Assembly: GCA_002342985.1 (NCBI GenBank)
Contig: DDRC01000163.1
Coordinates: forward strand, 15,573-39,886
Direction: 5' to 3'
DNA: 24,314 nucleotides
DNA from: Flavobacteriales bacterium UBA2426
Lineage (GTDB): Bacteria > Bacteroidota > Bacteroidia > Flavobacteriales_F > PHOS-HE28
The translations under genes were made by a program, and so were the position numbers. The stretch's first letter is position 1. The number at the start of each line of letters is the position of its first letter. Of this stretch, positions 1-7,976 are shown piece after piece. The notes under the pieces were generated by a model. It saw nothing but the letters and a program-made list of their open reading frames with translations, had not been told where the DNA came from and made no database searches.

Positions 1-550
1 TGGCGCGGAGCAGGCGCTCGGCCTTCAGGCTGTCGTGGAAGACGATGATCGATCCCGGGCGCGCGGCAGCGGTCACCCGGTGCAGGCAGCGCCCGGGGCT
101 GAGCCGGGAGTCGTAGTCGGCGCTGAGCACATCCCACATCACCACTTGGTAGCGCGAACGGAGCGCCTTGAACTGACGCGCACCGATCCGTCCGTATGGT
201 GGCCGGAACAGGCTGGACCCGGTGCAGGCACGGGCACGCTCCACATCGGCGAGGTAAGCATCCGTGGTTGTGCGCCATCCATCGGGGTGGCTCCAGGTGT
301 GATTGCCGATGCCGTGCCCCTCATCCCGGACTTGCTGCACGATGCCTGGATGCGCAGAGGCGTTCCGCCCCAGCATGAAGAAGGTGGCCTTGGCACCATG
401 CGCGCGCAACGTGTCCAGAACCCAGGGTGTGAGGCCCGGCAGGGGGCCGTCATCGAAGGTGAGGAAGAGCACGCGCTCCTCGGTGCGCATCCGCCACATG
501 GCCCCGGGCAGGAGCCAGCGCAGCGGAGGCGGAACGCGTGCCGGCACCAT
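1..550 (-). CDS. Polysaccharide deacetylase (NodB homology domain), 3' end cut off
   Basis: The first 183 codons of a NodB-type carbohydrate esterase are visible; the C-terminus lies beyond the window edge. The family (CE4) removes N- or O-acetyl groups from chitin oligomers, peptidoglycan or other surface glycans using a divalent metal. All core motifs can be read: TFDDGP at residues 31-36 (catalytic and metal Asp), NHTWSH at 83-88 (two metal His), RPPYG at 116-120, and IVFHDS at 169-174 (catalytic His). A short hydrophobic or amphipathic N-terminus (residues 1-20) precedes the domain and there is no clear cleavable signal peptide. The ATG at 550 is 14 bases after the stop of the DUF2723 gene, so the two are probably one transcript. 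The frame stays open upstream, so an earlier start overlapping the DUF2723 gene is possible. The family call is firm; the substrate is unknown. Confidence 0.9.
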   Translation of the reverse strand, partial: MVPARVPPPLRWLLPGAMWRMRTEERVLFLTFDDGPLPGLTPWVLDTLRAHGAKATFFMLGRNASAHPGIVQQVRDEGHGIGNHTWSHPDGWRTTTDAYLADVERARACTGSSLFRPPYGRIGARQFKALRSRYQVVMWDVLSADYDSRLSPGRCLHRVTAAARPGSIIVFHDSLKAERLLRA

Positions 551-564
551 GGCCCGCTGCGCAA

Positions 565-3500
565 TCAGAAGCGGGCCCGGCTCATGCGCGGTTGGCGGCC
601 GTTGGCCTTGCTCATGCGATAGAGCTGGTCGGCTGCCTGGAAGCGGGCTTCCAGCCCTCCGCCGAAAGCGCTGTCCGCTGCGCTCGCCACGGAGGCCAGG
701 CGGCCCATGACCGCATGCGTGATCTCCGTCTCCTTGGCCAGCGGGGCCGCAAAGCGGGGCTCCAGGCTCGTGTACCAGGCGAGGTTCTCCTCCATGATTG
801 TGAAGAGCCGTTCGGCGAGCGCATTGCCTTTGGCGCTGTCACCGATGGCGTAATAGGCTTCCACAGTGGGCAGGAGCACACGGTCGAAGGGCACGTTGCG
901 GTCGGGCATCTTCTCGAGGCTCAGGTCCAGGATGGTGCGGGCCTCCTCTTTGCGCCCTTCGGCGATGAGGGCCTCGGCGAGCGCACTGAGCTGAAGCCGC
1001 AGGTTGGTGGTCATCCGCAGGATGTTCTCGTCCAGGTAGATGTCCTCCTCGGTTTCCATGTTCCCCCAGCGGAACTTGGTGGTCACCGTTTCGAACATGC
1101 GGTCGGTCGCCACGGAGCCGAGGCTGCCGGTCCGCGGGTCGCTCGGCGTGTACACGGGCACCACGCGGTACGTGAGGCCCTCCAGCTGGAAGTGGTCCTG
1201 CAAGCCGATGTAGCTGTCGGGCCCCGTGGTGACCGCGAAGTAGATGGGCCGCGACCAGTCGTTGTTCGCGAGGAGGTCGAGCACGAGGAAGTGGTTCTTC
1301 ATCACGGCCGACCGGCCCACGCGCCAGGTGATGGCATCCTCGATCCGTGCGGTGTCCTTGGGCGGAACCACGTCGTTGGCCAGCACCTGCGCGCGGTTCA
1401 CCGGTATGGAGAAGGCATCGGCGGGGATGTAGGCGAAGCGGTCGTTGCCGGAGCGCTGCAGGTTCCGGTCGTCGATGGCATAGGCGATGGCCTTGCGCAG
1501 GTCCATCACGTTCGGGCTCTTCTCATCGCGCGGCACCAGGTAGACGGCATCGCGCGTCCCTTGCCTGTACTTGTCCGGCGGTATCGTGAACGGGACGGGG
1601 TCGCTCTCGTAGGCCTTCCGCCGCATCTGGTCGATGTACCAGTCGGTGTTGAGCAGGCTGAGGTTCACCACGCGCACGTCGGTGCGGATACCCTCCACCT
1701 CCTGGGCGTACCACAGCGGGAAGGTGTCGTTATCGCCATTGGTGAAGAGGATGGCATTAGGCGCGCAGCTTTCCAGGTAGTCGCTCGCCAGGTCGCGCGC
1801 AGGGGTCCGGTTGCTGCGGTCATGGTCGTCCCAGCCGTCGGCCACCATCACGGCCGGCACGGCCAGCCCCACCAGCGTGGCCAGCACACCGTGGGCAAGG
1901 TCCGCGCGCAGCGCCTTCCCGAGCAGGACGAAGCATGCAACCGCGCCGACGCCTACAAGGGCCATGAAGAAGAGGATGTAGGACACCGCATGCCCATCGG
2001 ACGCGAGGCCCTCCACCAGGTACTTCAAGGCCCCGAGGCCGAGCGCACTGGCGGCGACGACCCCGAGGTCGCGCACGGAGATGGAACGCGCCGCCTCATA
2101 GAGGGCGAAGACCCCCAGGCCGATCCAGATGGCGAAGGCATAGAACGAGCCGACGTAGGCGTAGTCGCGCTCGCGTGGCTGGTAGGGCGTCTGGTTGAGG
2201 TAGATGACGATGGCCACGCCCGTGAAGAAGAAGAGCAGCATCACCACGCTCCAGTCTCGCCCGTGCCGAAGCAGCTGGTATACGAAGCCGATGAGGCCAA
2301 GGATGAGCGGCAGCAGGTAGTAGCGGTTGAAGCCCTTGTTGCGGGTCATGCTGCTGGGCAGGGTGTCCTGGTTGCCGAGGCGCTCGGCATCGATGGCCTT
2401 GATGCCCGTGAGCCAGTTGCCGTCCATGATGTTGCCGCTGCCCTGCACATCGTTCTGGCGCCCGGCGAAGTTCCACATGAAGTAGCGCCAGTACATCCAA
2501 TCGAGCTGGTAGGCCATGAAGAAGCGGAAGTTCTCCGCCTGCGTGGGCTTGTAGATGCGCGTGGGCTTGCCCTGCCGGTCGGTGCCGCGCATGGGCACGC
2601 CCTTGAACTCGCTCCAGCTCTTGTAGGCCTGCACATGGCTGGCCTGGCTGCTGTACATGCGCGGGAAGAGCATGGTGAACTGCGGGTCGTAGACGATCTC
2701 CGTCCCCTTCCGCGGGTCCGTCACGATGTACTCGTGCTTCACCTCGTGGCCTGGATTGAGCTCCGCGAAGTGGTTGGCGCTCCAACGGTCGTAGAACCGC
2801 TGCACCGTGCGGCCGCCCTTCTGCACGAGATAGGTGGCGGTGTGCACCGGCGTGCCGTCCTTGCGCTCATTGGCATAGGGGCTGTCCCAGAACTGGCCGA
2901 TCAGCAGGGGCCGGTCGCCGTATTGTTCGCGGTTCAGGTAGCTCAGCAGGTTGAAGACGTTCTCCGGGTTGTTCTCGTCGATGGGCGGGTTGGCCACGCT
3001 GCGCACCACGATCATGGCATAGGTGCTGTAGCCCACCAGGATCACGCTCACGCCCAGGATCACCGTGTTCCAGAGCACGAGCCCGCGCTGCTGGGTCCAG
3101 CGGATGCCCATCACCAGCAGCGTGATGATCAGCAGGGCGTAGAACAGCACGCCGGAGTTGAACGGCAGCCCGAAGTCGTTGACGAAGAGCAGCTCGAACT
3201 TGCCGGCCACCTGCACGATGCCCGGGATGATGACGGCCTGGATGGCCCCCAGGATGACAGCGGAGACCACGAAGGTGACGGCCACGCCCTTGGTGCTGAC
3301 CGGGTAGCGCTTGAAGTAGTAGACGAAAGCGATTGCCGGGATGCAGAGCAGGTTGAGCAGGTGCACGCCGATGCTCAGCCCCATGAGGTAGGCGATGAGG
3401 ATGAGCCAGCGGATGTTGTGGGCCTCATCGGCCACGCTCTCCCACTTGAGGATGGCCCAGAACACGATGGCGGTGAAGAAGCTGGAAAGGGCGTATACCT

Positions 3501-3927
3501 CGCCCTCCACGGCACTGAACCAGAAGCTGTCGCTCCAGGTGTAGGCCAGCGCCCCCACGATGCCGCTGCCCAGGATGGCCGCCACTGCTCCGCTGGTGAG
3601 CGCCCGGCCGTCGCGCGTGGCCAGCTTGTGGGCCATGTGGGTGATGCTCCAGAAGAGGAAGAGGATGGTGAAGGCGCTGGCCAGGGCGCTCAGGATGTTC
3701 ATGGCCACCGGCACGTTCTCCGGGCTCACGAAGGCGCTGGCCACCCGGCCCAGGATCATGAACAGCGGGGCGCCGGGCGGATGGCCCACCTCCAGCTTGT
3801 ACGCCGTGGCGATGAACTCCCCGCAATCCCAGAAGCTGGCCGTGGGCTCGATGGTGGAGATGTAGGTCCAGGCGGCGACCAGGAACACCACCCAGCCGGT
3901 GATGATGTTCAGCTTCTTGTAGTCCAT
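565..3927 (-). CDS. DUF2723 / GT117 family membrane protein (TMEM260-like glycosyltransferase)
   Basis: A 1120-residue polytopic membrane protein. The N-terminal part begins with a transmembrane segment (about residues 10-25), then a signature loop with W33-D34-C35-G36-E37-F38 and a following GHPPGAP stretch (48-54). These are the hallmark of the DUF2723 family, which is related to eukaryotic TMEM260 (an O-mannosyltransferase, GT117). The acidic residues in this first external loop are the likely GT-C catalytic site. Many further hydrophobic segments follow up to roughly residue 750, then a soluble region and a TPR-like helical tail near residues 1000-1090. The start at 3927 is chosen because MDYKKLNIITGWVVF is a typical family N-terminus and a TACTTTCG promoter word lies 23 bases upstream; the longer open frame reads back through the tRNA region and is not credible. 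The polysaccharide deacetylase follows directly. Envelope glycan or glycoprotein synthesis is inferred; the sugar and acceptor are not known. Confidence 0.9.
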   Translation of the reverse strand: MDYKKLNIITGWVVFLVAAWTYISTIEPTASFWDCGEFIATAYKLEVGHPPGAPLFMILGRVASAFVSPENVPVAMNILSALASAFTILFLFWSITHMAHKLATRDGRALTSGAVAAILGSGIVGALAYTWSDSFWFSAVEGEVYALSSFFTAIVFWAILKWESVADEAHNIRWLILIAYLMGLSIGVHLLNLLCIPAIAFVYYFKRYPVSTKGVAVTFVVSAVILGAIQAVIIPGIVQVAGKFELLFVNDFGLPFNSGVLFYALLIITLLVMGIRWTQQRGLVLWNTVILGVSVILVGYSTYAMIVVRSVANPPIDENNPENVFNLLSYLNREQYGDRPLLIGQFWDSPYANERKDGTPVHTATYLVQKGGRTVQRFYDRWSANHFAELNPGHEVKHEYIVTDPRKGTEIVYDPQFTMLFPRMYSSQASHVQAYKSWSEFKGVPMRGTDRQGKPTRIYKPTQAENFRFFMAYQLDWMYWRYFMWNFAGRQNDVQGSGNIMDGNWLTGIKAIDAERLGNQDTLPSSMTRNKGFNRYYLLPLILGLIGFVYQLLRHGRDWSVVMLLFFFTGVAIVIYLNQTPYQPRERDYAYVGSFYAFAIWIGLGVFALYEAARSISVRDLGVVAASALGLGALKYLVEGLASDGHAVSYILFFMALVGVGAVACFVLLGKALRADLAHGVLATLVGLAVPAVMVADGWDDHDRSNRTPARDLASDYLESCAPNAILFTNGDNDTFPLWYAQEVEGIRTDVRVVNLSLLNTDWYIDQMRRKAYESDPVPFTIPPDKYRQGTRDAVYLVPRDEKSPNVMDLRKAIAYAIDDRNLQRSGNDRFAYIPADAFSIPVNRAQVLANDVVPPKDTARIEDAITWRVGRSAVMKNHFLVLDLLANNDWSRPIYFAVTTGPDSYIGLQDHFQLEGLTYRVVPVYTPSDPRTGSLGSVATDRMFETVTTKFRWGNMETEEDIYLDENILRMTTNLRLQLSALAEALIAEGRKEEARTILDLSLEKMPDRNVPFDRVLLPTVEAYYAIGDSAKGNALAERLFTIMEENLAWYTSLEPRFAAPLAKETEITHAVMGRLASVASAADSAFGGGLEARFQAADQLYRMSKANGRQPRMSRARF

Positions 3928-3950
3928 GGAGCGGGCGTCTCGGAAAGTGG

Positions 3951-3958
3951 CGAAAGTA
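3951..3958 (-). promoter_or_regulatory. Bacteroidota-type -7 element (TACTTTCG) for the DUF2723 gene
   Basis: TACTTTCG reads on the minus strand and ends 23 bases before the ATG at 3927. It fits the relaxed TAnnTTYR pattern found in front of most genes in this window. No TTG-type -33 element is seen at the expected distance. Confidence 0.45.
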
Positions 3959-4002
3959 TCAAAGTGATTCCGGGGGCCTGGCCATGGTGTGTTGGATCTT
4001 GT

Positions 4003-4010
4003 TAATTTCG
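4003..4010 (+). promoter_or_regulatory. Possible -7 element (TAATTTCG) for tRNA-Gln
   Basis: TAATTTCG lies 79 bases before the tRNA. It matches the TAnnTTYR pattern, but no -33 TTG stands about 20 bases upstream. If used, the precursor would carry a leader containing the hairpin at 4018-4057. Confidence 0.3.
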
Positions 4011-4017
4011 CCGCGCT

Positions 4018-4057
4018 TTTGGCCGGGGGCGGGGCATCCCCCTCGCAACCGGCCAAA
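4018..4057. other. Nested inverted repeat between the DUF2723 gene and tRNA-Gln
   Basis: TTTGGCCGG at 4018-4026 pairs perfectly with CCGGCCAAA at 4049-4057. Inside the loop, GGGG (4031-4034) and CCCC (4038-4041) can form a second stem. It lies upstream of both divergent genes, so it is not an obvious terminator for either. It could be a tRNA leader structure or an operator. Confidence 0.45.
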
Positions 4058-4089
4058 GCCCGCCGCAAGGTGGGCAGCGGCACCAGCGA

Positions 4090-4162
4090 TGGCCGATGGT
4101 GTAACTGGCAACACGTCTGATTTTGGTTCAGAAGAGTCCAGGTTCGAGCCCTGGTCGGCCAA
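4090..4162 (+). tRNA. tRNA-Gln (anticodon TTG)
   Basis: A complete cloverleaf can be folded. The acceptor stem is TGGCCGA (4090-4096) with TCGGCCA (4155-4161), the D stem GTGT/ACAC (4099-4102, 4111-4114), the anticodon stem TCTGA/TCAGA with loop TTTTGGT (4121-4127), a five-base variable loop, and the T stem CCAGG/CCTGG with a TTCGAGC loop. Loop position 34-36 is TTG (4123-4125), which reads CAA (and by wobble CAG). The weak U1-A72 pair is a known tRNA-Gln identity feature. The discriminator is A4162, and CCA is not encoded, so it must be added by tRNA nucleotidyltransferase. Confidence 0.97.
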
Positions 4163-4172
4163 CTCCGAGAGT

Positions 4173-4200
4173 ACGAAGCCCCGCGCGAGCGGGGCTTCGT
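4173..4200 (+). terminator. Perfect 12-bp hairpin after tRNA-Gln
   Basis: ACGAAGCCCCGC (4173-4184) pairs perfectly with GCGGGGCTTCGT (4189-4200) around a GCGA (GNRA) tetraloop, 10 bases after the tRNA. Only a weak T-run (CATTT) follows. It is the likely 3' end of the tRNA transcript and may also protect the precursor before trimming. Confidence 0.75.
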
Positions 4201-4327
4201 CATTTCCGCAGGGCCGACCGGTGCGGGAAGCCTGTCCCGCACGGGCCCGCGGGCGGGGAATGCGCGCGATGCAGGAAGCCCTGGCCCCTCATCCGGTGCG
4301 GAGTCGGGCCATCAGGAAAGGGGGCCT

Positions 4328-4341
4328 TGCCCGGCCGGGCA
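4328..4341 (-). terminator. Possible hairpin at the end of the aspS operon
   Basis: The palindrome TGCCCGGCCGGGCA begins two bases beyond the stop codon of the MtfA-like gene (4344-4346) in the direction of transcription. It can form a 5-bp stem with a GGCC loop, and flanking GCC/GGC could extend it with a bulge. Downstream on the minus strand is a C-rich run ending in TTT. No other function is apparent in 4201-4343. Confidence 0.35.
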
Positions 4342-4343
4342 GG

Positions 4344-5105
4344 CTAGCCCACCGACGCCGGGTCCTGCTTCAGCAGCTGCGAGAGGGTGGCGTACAGCCC
4401 GGGCTCGGCAGTGCGGAAGTCCTTCGGCTGTTCGAAGAAGTACTCCACCGCCACGGCGAAGAACTCCGCTTGGTTGGTGCCGGCGTAGTCGCGGAAGTAG
4501 TGGGGCTCGCCTCGCTTGATCCGCGCCACATGCTCCGAAGCCTGGCGTTGCCAATGGACCAGTGCCGCACCGTCGAGGAACCGGTGCTCGTCGTTCTCGA
4601 TGGCATTCTCGAACCAGAGGGCATGGGCCAACTCGTGGAGGCCTACGTTGTGCGCATCGCGGCTGTGCGCATAGCCGTGGACGAAATCCTCCCAGCTGAT
4701 GATGATGATGCCCGGCCGCGGGCGCACCTCGCCCTGGTGCATGCGCCCGGTCTTGGGTGAGCGGTAGGTGTCAGGGTAGACCACGATCCGCTCGAAGTGC
4801 GCGAGCACCAGGTCCGGGTAGCCCATGAGCAGCTGCGCGGCGCATGCGCTGATCATCACCTTCATCTCCTCCTCCACCTTGATCCCCGCGCCGATCCAGT
4901 CCTTCTCCTGGAGGAAGGAGGCGGTGATGCGCTCCATGCGCTCCCTGCCGGCTGCGTCGAGGCGCTGGTACTGAATGGCGTACCTGGCCAGGATGGCCCT
5001 GTGGCCCGGGGAAAGCACGGTGCGCAGCGCACGGCTGCCCTTCTTTTCATCGCGCAGCAGCGCATATGCCACGGCAATGAGCAGGATGATCAGGAGTAGT
5101 TCCAC
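4344..5105 (-). CDS. MtfA-like zinc-dependent metallopeptidase (PF06167 / M90 family)
   Basis: A 253-residue protein with an N-terminal hydrophobic segment (residues 2-17) that looks like a membrane anchor, followed by a gluzincin domain. The catalytic HELAH motif is at 157-161 and the third ligand is probably the Glu of NQAEFFA (E214), as in MtfA-type peptidases. E. coli MtfA (YeeI) links to glucose-phosphotransferase regulation through Mlc, but Bacteroidota members carry this domain without that context, so the substrate is unknown. The start is GTG at 5105, preceded by an AAGGCAAG stretch; the in-frame ATG at 5147 is followed by a stop after ten codons and is excluded. The gene is last in an aspS-led operon, 45 bases after the preceding membrane-protein gene. 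Confidence 0.85.
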   Translation of the reverse strand: MELLLIILLIAVAYALLRDEKKGSRALRTVLSPGHRAILARYAIQYQRLDAAGRERMERITASFLQEKDWIGAGIKVEEEMKVMISACAAQLLMGYPDLVLAHFERIVVYPDTYRSPKTGRMHQGEVRPRPGIIIISWEDFVHGYAHSRDAHNVGLHELAHALWFENAIENDEHRFLDGAALVHWQRQASEHVARIKRGEPHYFRDYAGTNQAEFFAVAVEYFFEQPKDFRTAEPGLYATLSQLLKQDPASVG

Positions 5106-5150
5106 CTTGCCTTGTCAGGATCGAGGGCGCTTCCGCAGGGTCGCCATGGA

Positions 5151-5576
5151 TCAGCCGGTCGGCATCGTCCAGCGCAGGAAGCGGGTTTCGGTCGGTGCCC
5201 GTCCAACTAGGACGAAGAGTCCGGAGGCGGCGAGCACGGCGTGGGCAAAGGAGTCCGTGAGCAGGTAGAGCACGGTGTTCAGCATGCAGGGGGCTTCAAT
5301 CAGTGCCCAATGGAGGATCAGGGCTGTGCGGAGCGCGGAGGAGCCCTCGGGGAGGGAGGGGTCGATGCCCATTCGCATGCGCCGCCTGAAGAGGAGGAAG
5401 GAAAGGACGATCAGGCCCATGGACACCGCACCGACCGCGAGGAAGGCGGTCGCCAGCCCTTCCATGCCGGGTGCGCGCGCAGCGAACTGCGAGGCGACCG
5501 CAAGGAAGAGCGCGCATCCCGTGATCAGGGCCATGTGCAGGATGCGCAGCGAACGGACTTCCTGTTCCGGGAGCAT
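5151..5576 (-). CDS. Unknown four-helix membrane protein
   Basis: A 141-residue protein with four predicted hydrophobic segments: about residues 11-29, 39-61 (ending at a basic FRRRMRM loop), 78-98 and 101-121. I do not recognise a named domain. Small proteins with a similar LRILHMAL-type start occur as hypothetical membrane proteins in Bacteroidota. The ATG at 5576 follows the guanine deaminase stop (5578-5580) after one base, indicating translational coupling in the aspS-guaD operon. No catalytic motif is seen. Confidence 0.75.
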   Translation of the reverse strand: MLPEQEVRSLRILHMALITGCALFLAVASQFAARAPGMEGLATAFLAVGAVSMGLIVLSFLLFRRRMRMGIDPSLPEGSSALRTALILHWALIEAPCMLNTVLYLLTDSFAHAVLAASGLFVLVGRAPTETRFLRWTMPTG

Positions 5577-5577
5577 C

Positions 5578-6054
5578 TCAATAAGCGGTCTTGTCCGGCT
5601 TCGCCTTCCACGCTTCAAAGACCGGAAGCGCCTCCTCGCGCAGCATCGTCAGCATCGGCAGGCGCCGATCTCCGGGCGGCAGCGGCAGCTCGTCGTAGAT
5701 CAGCTGGTCATCGAAGCCCGCATCGGCGGCATCCGCACGGGTGCCTGCGTACACCACGCGGTCCGGCCGGGCCCAGTAGATGGCGCCCAGGCACATGGGG
5801 CAGGGCTCGCAGCTGGTGTAGAGCGTGCAGCCTTCGAGCTGGAAGGAGCCAAGCGCCCGGCATGCTTCGCGGATGGCCAACACCTCGGCGTGCGCCGTGG
5901 GGTCGTTGCTGCTGGTCACCCGATTGTTGCCCCGGCCGATGATGACGCCGTCCTTCACGATCACGCAGCCGAAGGGACCGCCGTCGTTGCGGTCCATGCC
6001 GGCTCGGGCCAGGGCGATGGCCTCACGCAGGAAGTGCTCGTCGGTCCCTGTCAT
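5578..6054 (-). CDS. guaD: Guanine deaminase (cytidine-deaminase fold, GuaD type)
   Basis: A 158-residue zinc hydrolase expected to convert guanine to xanthine plus ammonia in the cytosol (purine salvage and catabolism). The zinc site is complete: TAHAE at 53-57 (His55 ligand, Glu57 proton shuttle) and SCEPCPMC at 81-88 (Cys85, Cys88). The stretch LGAIYWARPDRVVYAGT, the AGFDDQLIYDE segment and a C-terminus ending in Tyr match the Bacillus subtilis guanine deaminase pattern closely, unlike tRNA deaminase TadA, which is encoded separately at 19564-20013. The ATG at 6054 is 12 bases after the aspS stop, and the following membrane-protein gene starts one base after this gene's stop, so it is the second gene of an operon. 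Confidence 0.9.
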   Translation of the reverse strand: MTGTDEHFLREAIALARAGMDRNDGGPFGCVIVKDGVIIGRGNNRVTSSNDPTAHAEVLAIREACRALGSFQLEGCTLYTSCEPCPMCLGAIYWARPDRVVYAGTRADAADAGFDDQLIYDELPLPPGDRRLPMLTMLREEALPVFEAWKAKPDKTAY

Positions 6055-6066
6055 GGTGACCGAAGT

Positions 6067-7818
6067 TCAGGCTTTCAGGTGGATGCCCAGCTCCGTGAGC
6101 TGCTCGTCATCGATCCGGCTCGGCGCGTCGATCATCACATCCCTGCCCGCATTGTTCTTCGGAAAGGCGATGAACTCCCGGATGTCCGTGCGGTGGCCGA
6201 AGAGGCTCACCCAGCGGTCGAAGCCGAAGGCCGCGCCGCCGTGCGGAGGAGCGCCGTACTCGAAGGCGTCCATCAGGAAGCCGAACTTGTAGCGGGCGTC
6301 CTCATCGGTGAAGCCCAGCACGCGGAACATGGCCTCCTGCATGGCGCGGTCGTGGATGCGGATGCTGCCACCGCCGATCTCGGTGCCGTTGATCACCAGG
6401 TCGTAGGCGTTGGCGCGCACGCTGCCGAGGTCCTGCTGGTCGAAGAGCTTCTGCGCGTCCTCGGGCTTCGGCGCCGTGAAGGGGTGGTGCATGGCGTGCC
6501 AGCGGCCCGTCCCTTCGTCCTGCTCCAGCAAGGGGAAATCGACCACCCACAGCGGCTTGAAGACCTTGGGGTCGCGGAGCTTCAGCAGGTCGCCGAGGTG
6601 CAGGCGCAGCTCGTTCAGTTGCTTGCGGGTCTTGTCCAACTTGCCGGCCATGATGCACAGCAGATCGCCCTGTTGCATGCCGAAGCACTCCGCCCAGCGC
6701 TGCAGGTGCTCGGGCGTGTAGAACTTGTCCACCGTGCTCTTCAGGCCCTCTTCGGTCCACTTCACGAATACGATGCCCGTGGCGCCGACCTGCGGGCGCT
6801 TCACGAAGTCGATGAGCGCGTCGGTCTGTTTGCGGCTCCAGCCCGCGCAGCCCTCGGCGTTTATGCCCACCACCAGCTCGGCCTCGTCGAACACCTTGAA
6901 GCCCTTGCCCTGCACGAGGTCGTTCAGCTCGTGGAACTTCATCCCGAAGCGCAGGTCGGGCTTGTCGCAGCCGTAGCTCCGCATCGCCTCATCGAAGCTC
7001 ATGCGAGGGAAGGGCGCGTTGAACTCGACCCCGTGGATGGCCTTGAACAGGTGCTTGGCCATGCCCTCGAAGGTGTTCAGGATGTCTTCCTGTTCCACGA
7101 AGGCCATCTCGCAGTCGATCTGCGTGAACTCAGGCTGCCGGTCCTGGCGCAGGTCCTCGTCGCGGAAGCACTTCACGATCTGGAAGTAGCGGTCAAAGCC
7201 GGCCACCATCAGCAGCTGCTTGAAGGTCTGCGGGCTCTGCGGCAGCGCGTAGAACTCGCCTTGGTGCATGCGGCTGGGCACCACGAAATCGCGGGCTCCT
7301 TCGGGCGTGCTCTTGATCAGCACGGGGGTCTCCACCTCCAGGAAGTGCTGTGCGCTGAGGTAGTTGCGCACCTCGATGGCCATGCGGTGGCGTAGTTCGA
7401 AGTTGCGGCGCACGCTGGCGCGGCGCAGGTCGAGGTAGCGGTACTTCATCCGCAGCTCATCGCCGCCGTCGGTTTCCTCCTCGATGGTGAACGGCGGCGT
7501 TTTGGCGGCGTTGAGCACCTTCAGTTCGGTGACGATGAGCTCGATCTCGCCGGTGGGGATGTTGGCATTCTTGCTCTCGCGCTCGCGCACAGTGCCGGTG
7601 GCCTGCACCACGAACTCGCGGCCCAGCTGGCGGGCCTGCTCACACAGCCCTTTGTCGCGCTCCATGTTGAAGCCGAGCTGGGTGATGCCGAAGCGGTCGC
7701 GCAGGTCCACGAAGGTCATGCCGCCCAGGTCGCGGGCGCGCTGGACCCATCCGGCCAGGGTCACGGTGGTTCCGGCGTCAGAGAGGCGGAGCTCGCCGCA
7801 GGTGTGGGTACGGTACAT
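6067..7818 (-). CDS. aspS: Aspartate--tRNA ligase
   Basis: A 583-residue class IIb aminoacyl-tRNA synthetase that charges tRNA-Asp. Order of parts: an OB-fold anticodon-binding domain (about 1-105; [23 protein letters not shown] is the typical opening), the class II core with motif 2 [18 protein letters not shown] (218-235), the inserted bacterial GAD domain (about 290-410), and motif 3 at FGFDRW near the C-terminus, followed by [10 protein letters not shown]. The start at 7818 ([10 protein letters not shown]) matches the family N-terminus; a longer open frame upstream would run through the promoter. A TATTTTCG promoter word lies 18 bases before the ATG. It heads an operon with guaD, a membrane protein and the MtfA-like peptidase. 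Whether it is discriminating for tRNA-Asp cannot be settled here. Confidence 0.97.
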   Translation of the reverse strand: MYRTHTCGELRLSDAGTTVTLAGWVQRARDLGGMTFVDLRDRFGITQLGFNMERDKGLCEQARQLGREFVVQATGTVRERESKNANIPTGEIELIVTELKVLNAAKTPPFTIEEETDGGDELRMKYRYLDLRRASVRRNFELRHRMAIEVRNYLSAQHFLEVETPVLIKSTPEGARDFVVPSRMHQGEFYALPQSPQTFKQLLMVAGFDRYFQIVKCFRDEDLRQDRQPEFTQIDCEMAFVEQEDILNTFEGMAKHLFKAIHGVEFNAPFPRMSFDEAMRSYGCDKPDLRFGMKFHELNDLVQGKGFKVFDEAELVVGINAEGCAGWSRKQTDALIDFVKRPQVGATGIVFVKWTEEGLKSTVDKFYTPEHLQRWAECFGMQQGDLLCIMAGKLDKTRKQLNELRLHLGDLLKLRDPKVFKPLWVVDFPLLEQDEGTGRWHAMHHPFTAPKPEDAQKLFDQQDLGSVRANAYDLVINGTEIGGGSIRIHDRAMQEAMFRVLGFTDEDARYKFGFLMDAFEYGAPPHGGAAFGFDRWVSLFGHRTDIREFIAFPKNNAGRDVMIDAPSRIDDEQLTELGIHLKA

Positions 7819-7836
7819 GGAGCGGGGAACGGGTCG

Positions 7837-7844
7837 CGAAAATA
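7837..7844 (-). promoter_or_regulatory. Bacteroidota-type -7 element (TATTTTCG) for aspS
   Basis: TATTTTCG on the minus strand, 18 bases before the aspS ATG. The 12-base word GCCTATTTTCGC that contains it recurs unchanged in front of udk. Confidence 0.55.
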
Positions 7845-7909
7845 GGCCGCTGCACCCGGCCGTGCATCCCGCCATCGGAGGGCCGATGCAGCGGATGGCC
7901 CCGCCGGTT

Positions 7910-7925
7910 CTTGATGCACATCAAG
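7910..7925. promoter_or_regulatory. FNR/CRP-type palindromic operator (CTTGATGCACATCAAG)
   Basis: A perfect 16-base palindrome that contains an exact match to the FNR-family consensus TTGAT-N4-ATCAA. Its centre (7917.5) is about 43 bases before the start site expected from the TACGTTTG element at 7948-7955, close to the -41.5 position of class II activators. Relative to the divergent aspS promoter it lies about 85 bases upstream. Confidence 0.6.
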
Positions 7926-7947
7926 CGCCCCCCGCAGGGCACCCCGA

Positions 7948-7955
7948 TACGTTTG
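7948..7955 (+). promoter_or_regulatory. Bacteroidota-type -7 element (TACGTTTG) for the DUF4345 gene
   Basis: An exact TAnnTTTG match, 21 bases before the ATG at 7977. An A-rich leader (ATCAAAACGAACAACG) separates it from the start codon. No -33 TTG is present; the FNR-like palindrome occupies the region just upstream of where that element would be. Confidence 0.6.
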
Positions 7956-7976
7956 CGCCCATCAAAACGAACAACG

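Noticed and set aside
538..4005. An 1155-codon open frame on the plus strand, opposite the DUF2723 gene
   Set aside because: Its translation is an extremely His/Val/Glu/Ala-rich string without any domain, as expected from the reverse complement of a GC-rich coding frame. The minus-strand gene has clear family motifs and a promoter word.
4328..4341. TGCCCGGCCGGGCA palindrome as a protein-binding operator
   Set aside because: It sits directly after a stop codon, is made only of G/C-rich bases common here, and is better explained as a weak terminator hairpin.
5275..7395. A 706-codon plus-strand frame opposite guaD and aspS
   Set aside because: Low-complexity His/Val/Ala/Leu composition, no motif, and it lies over two certain genes.
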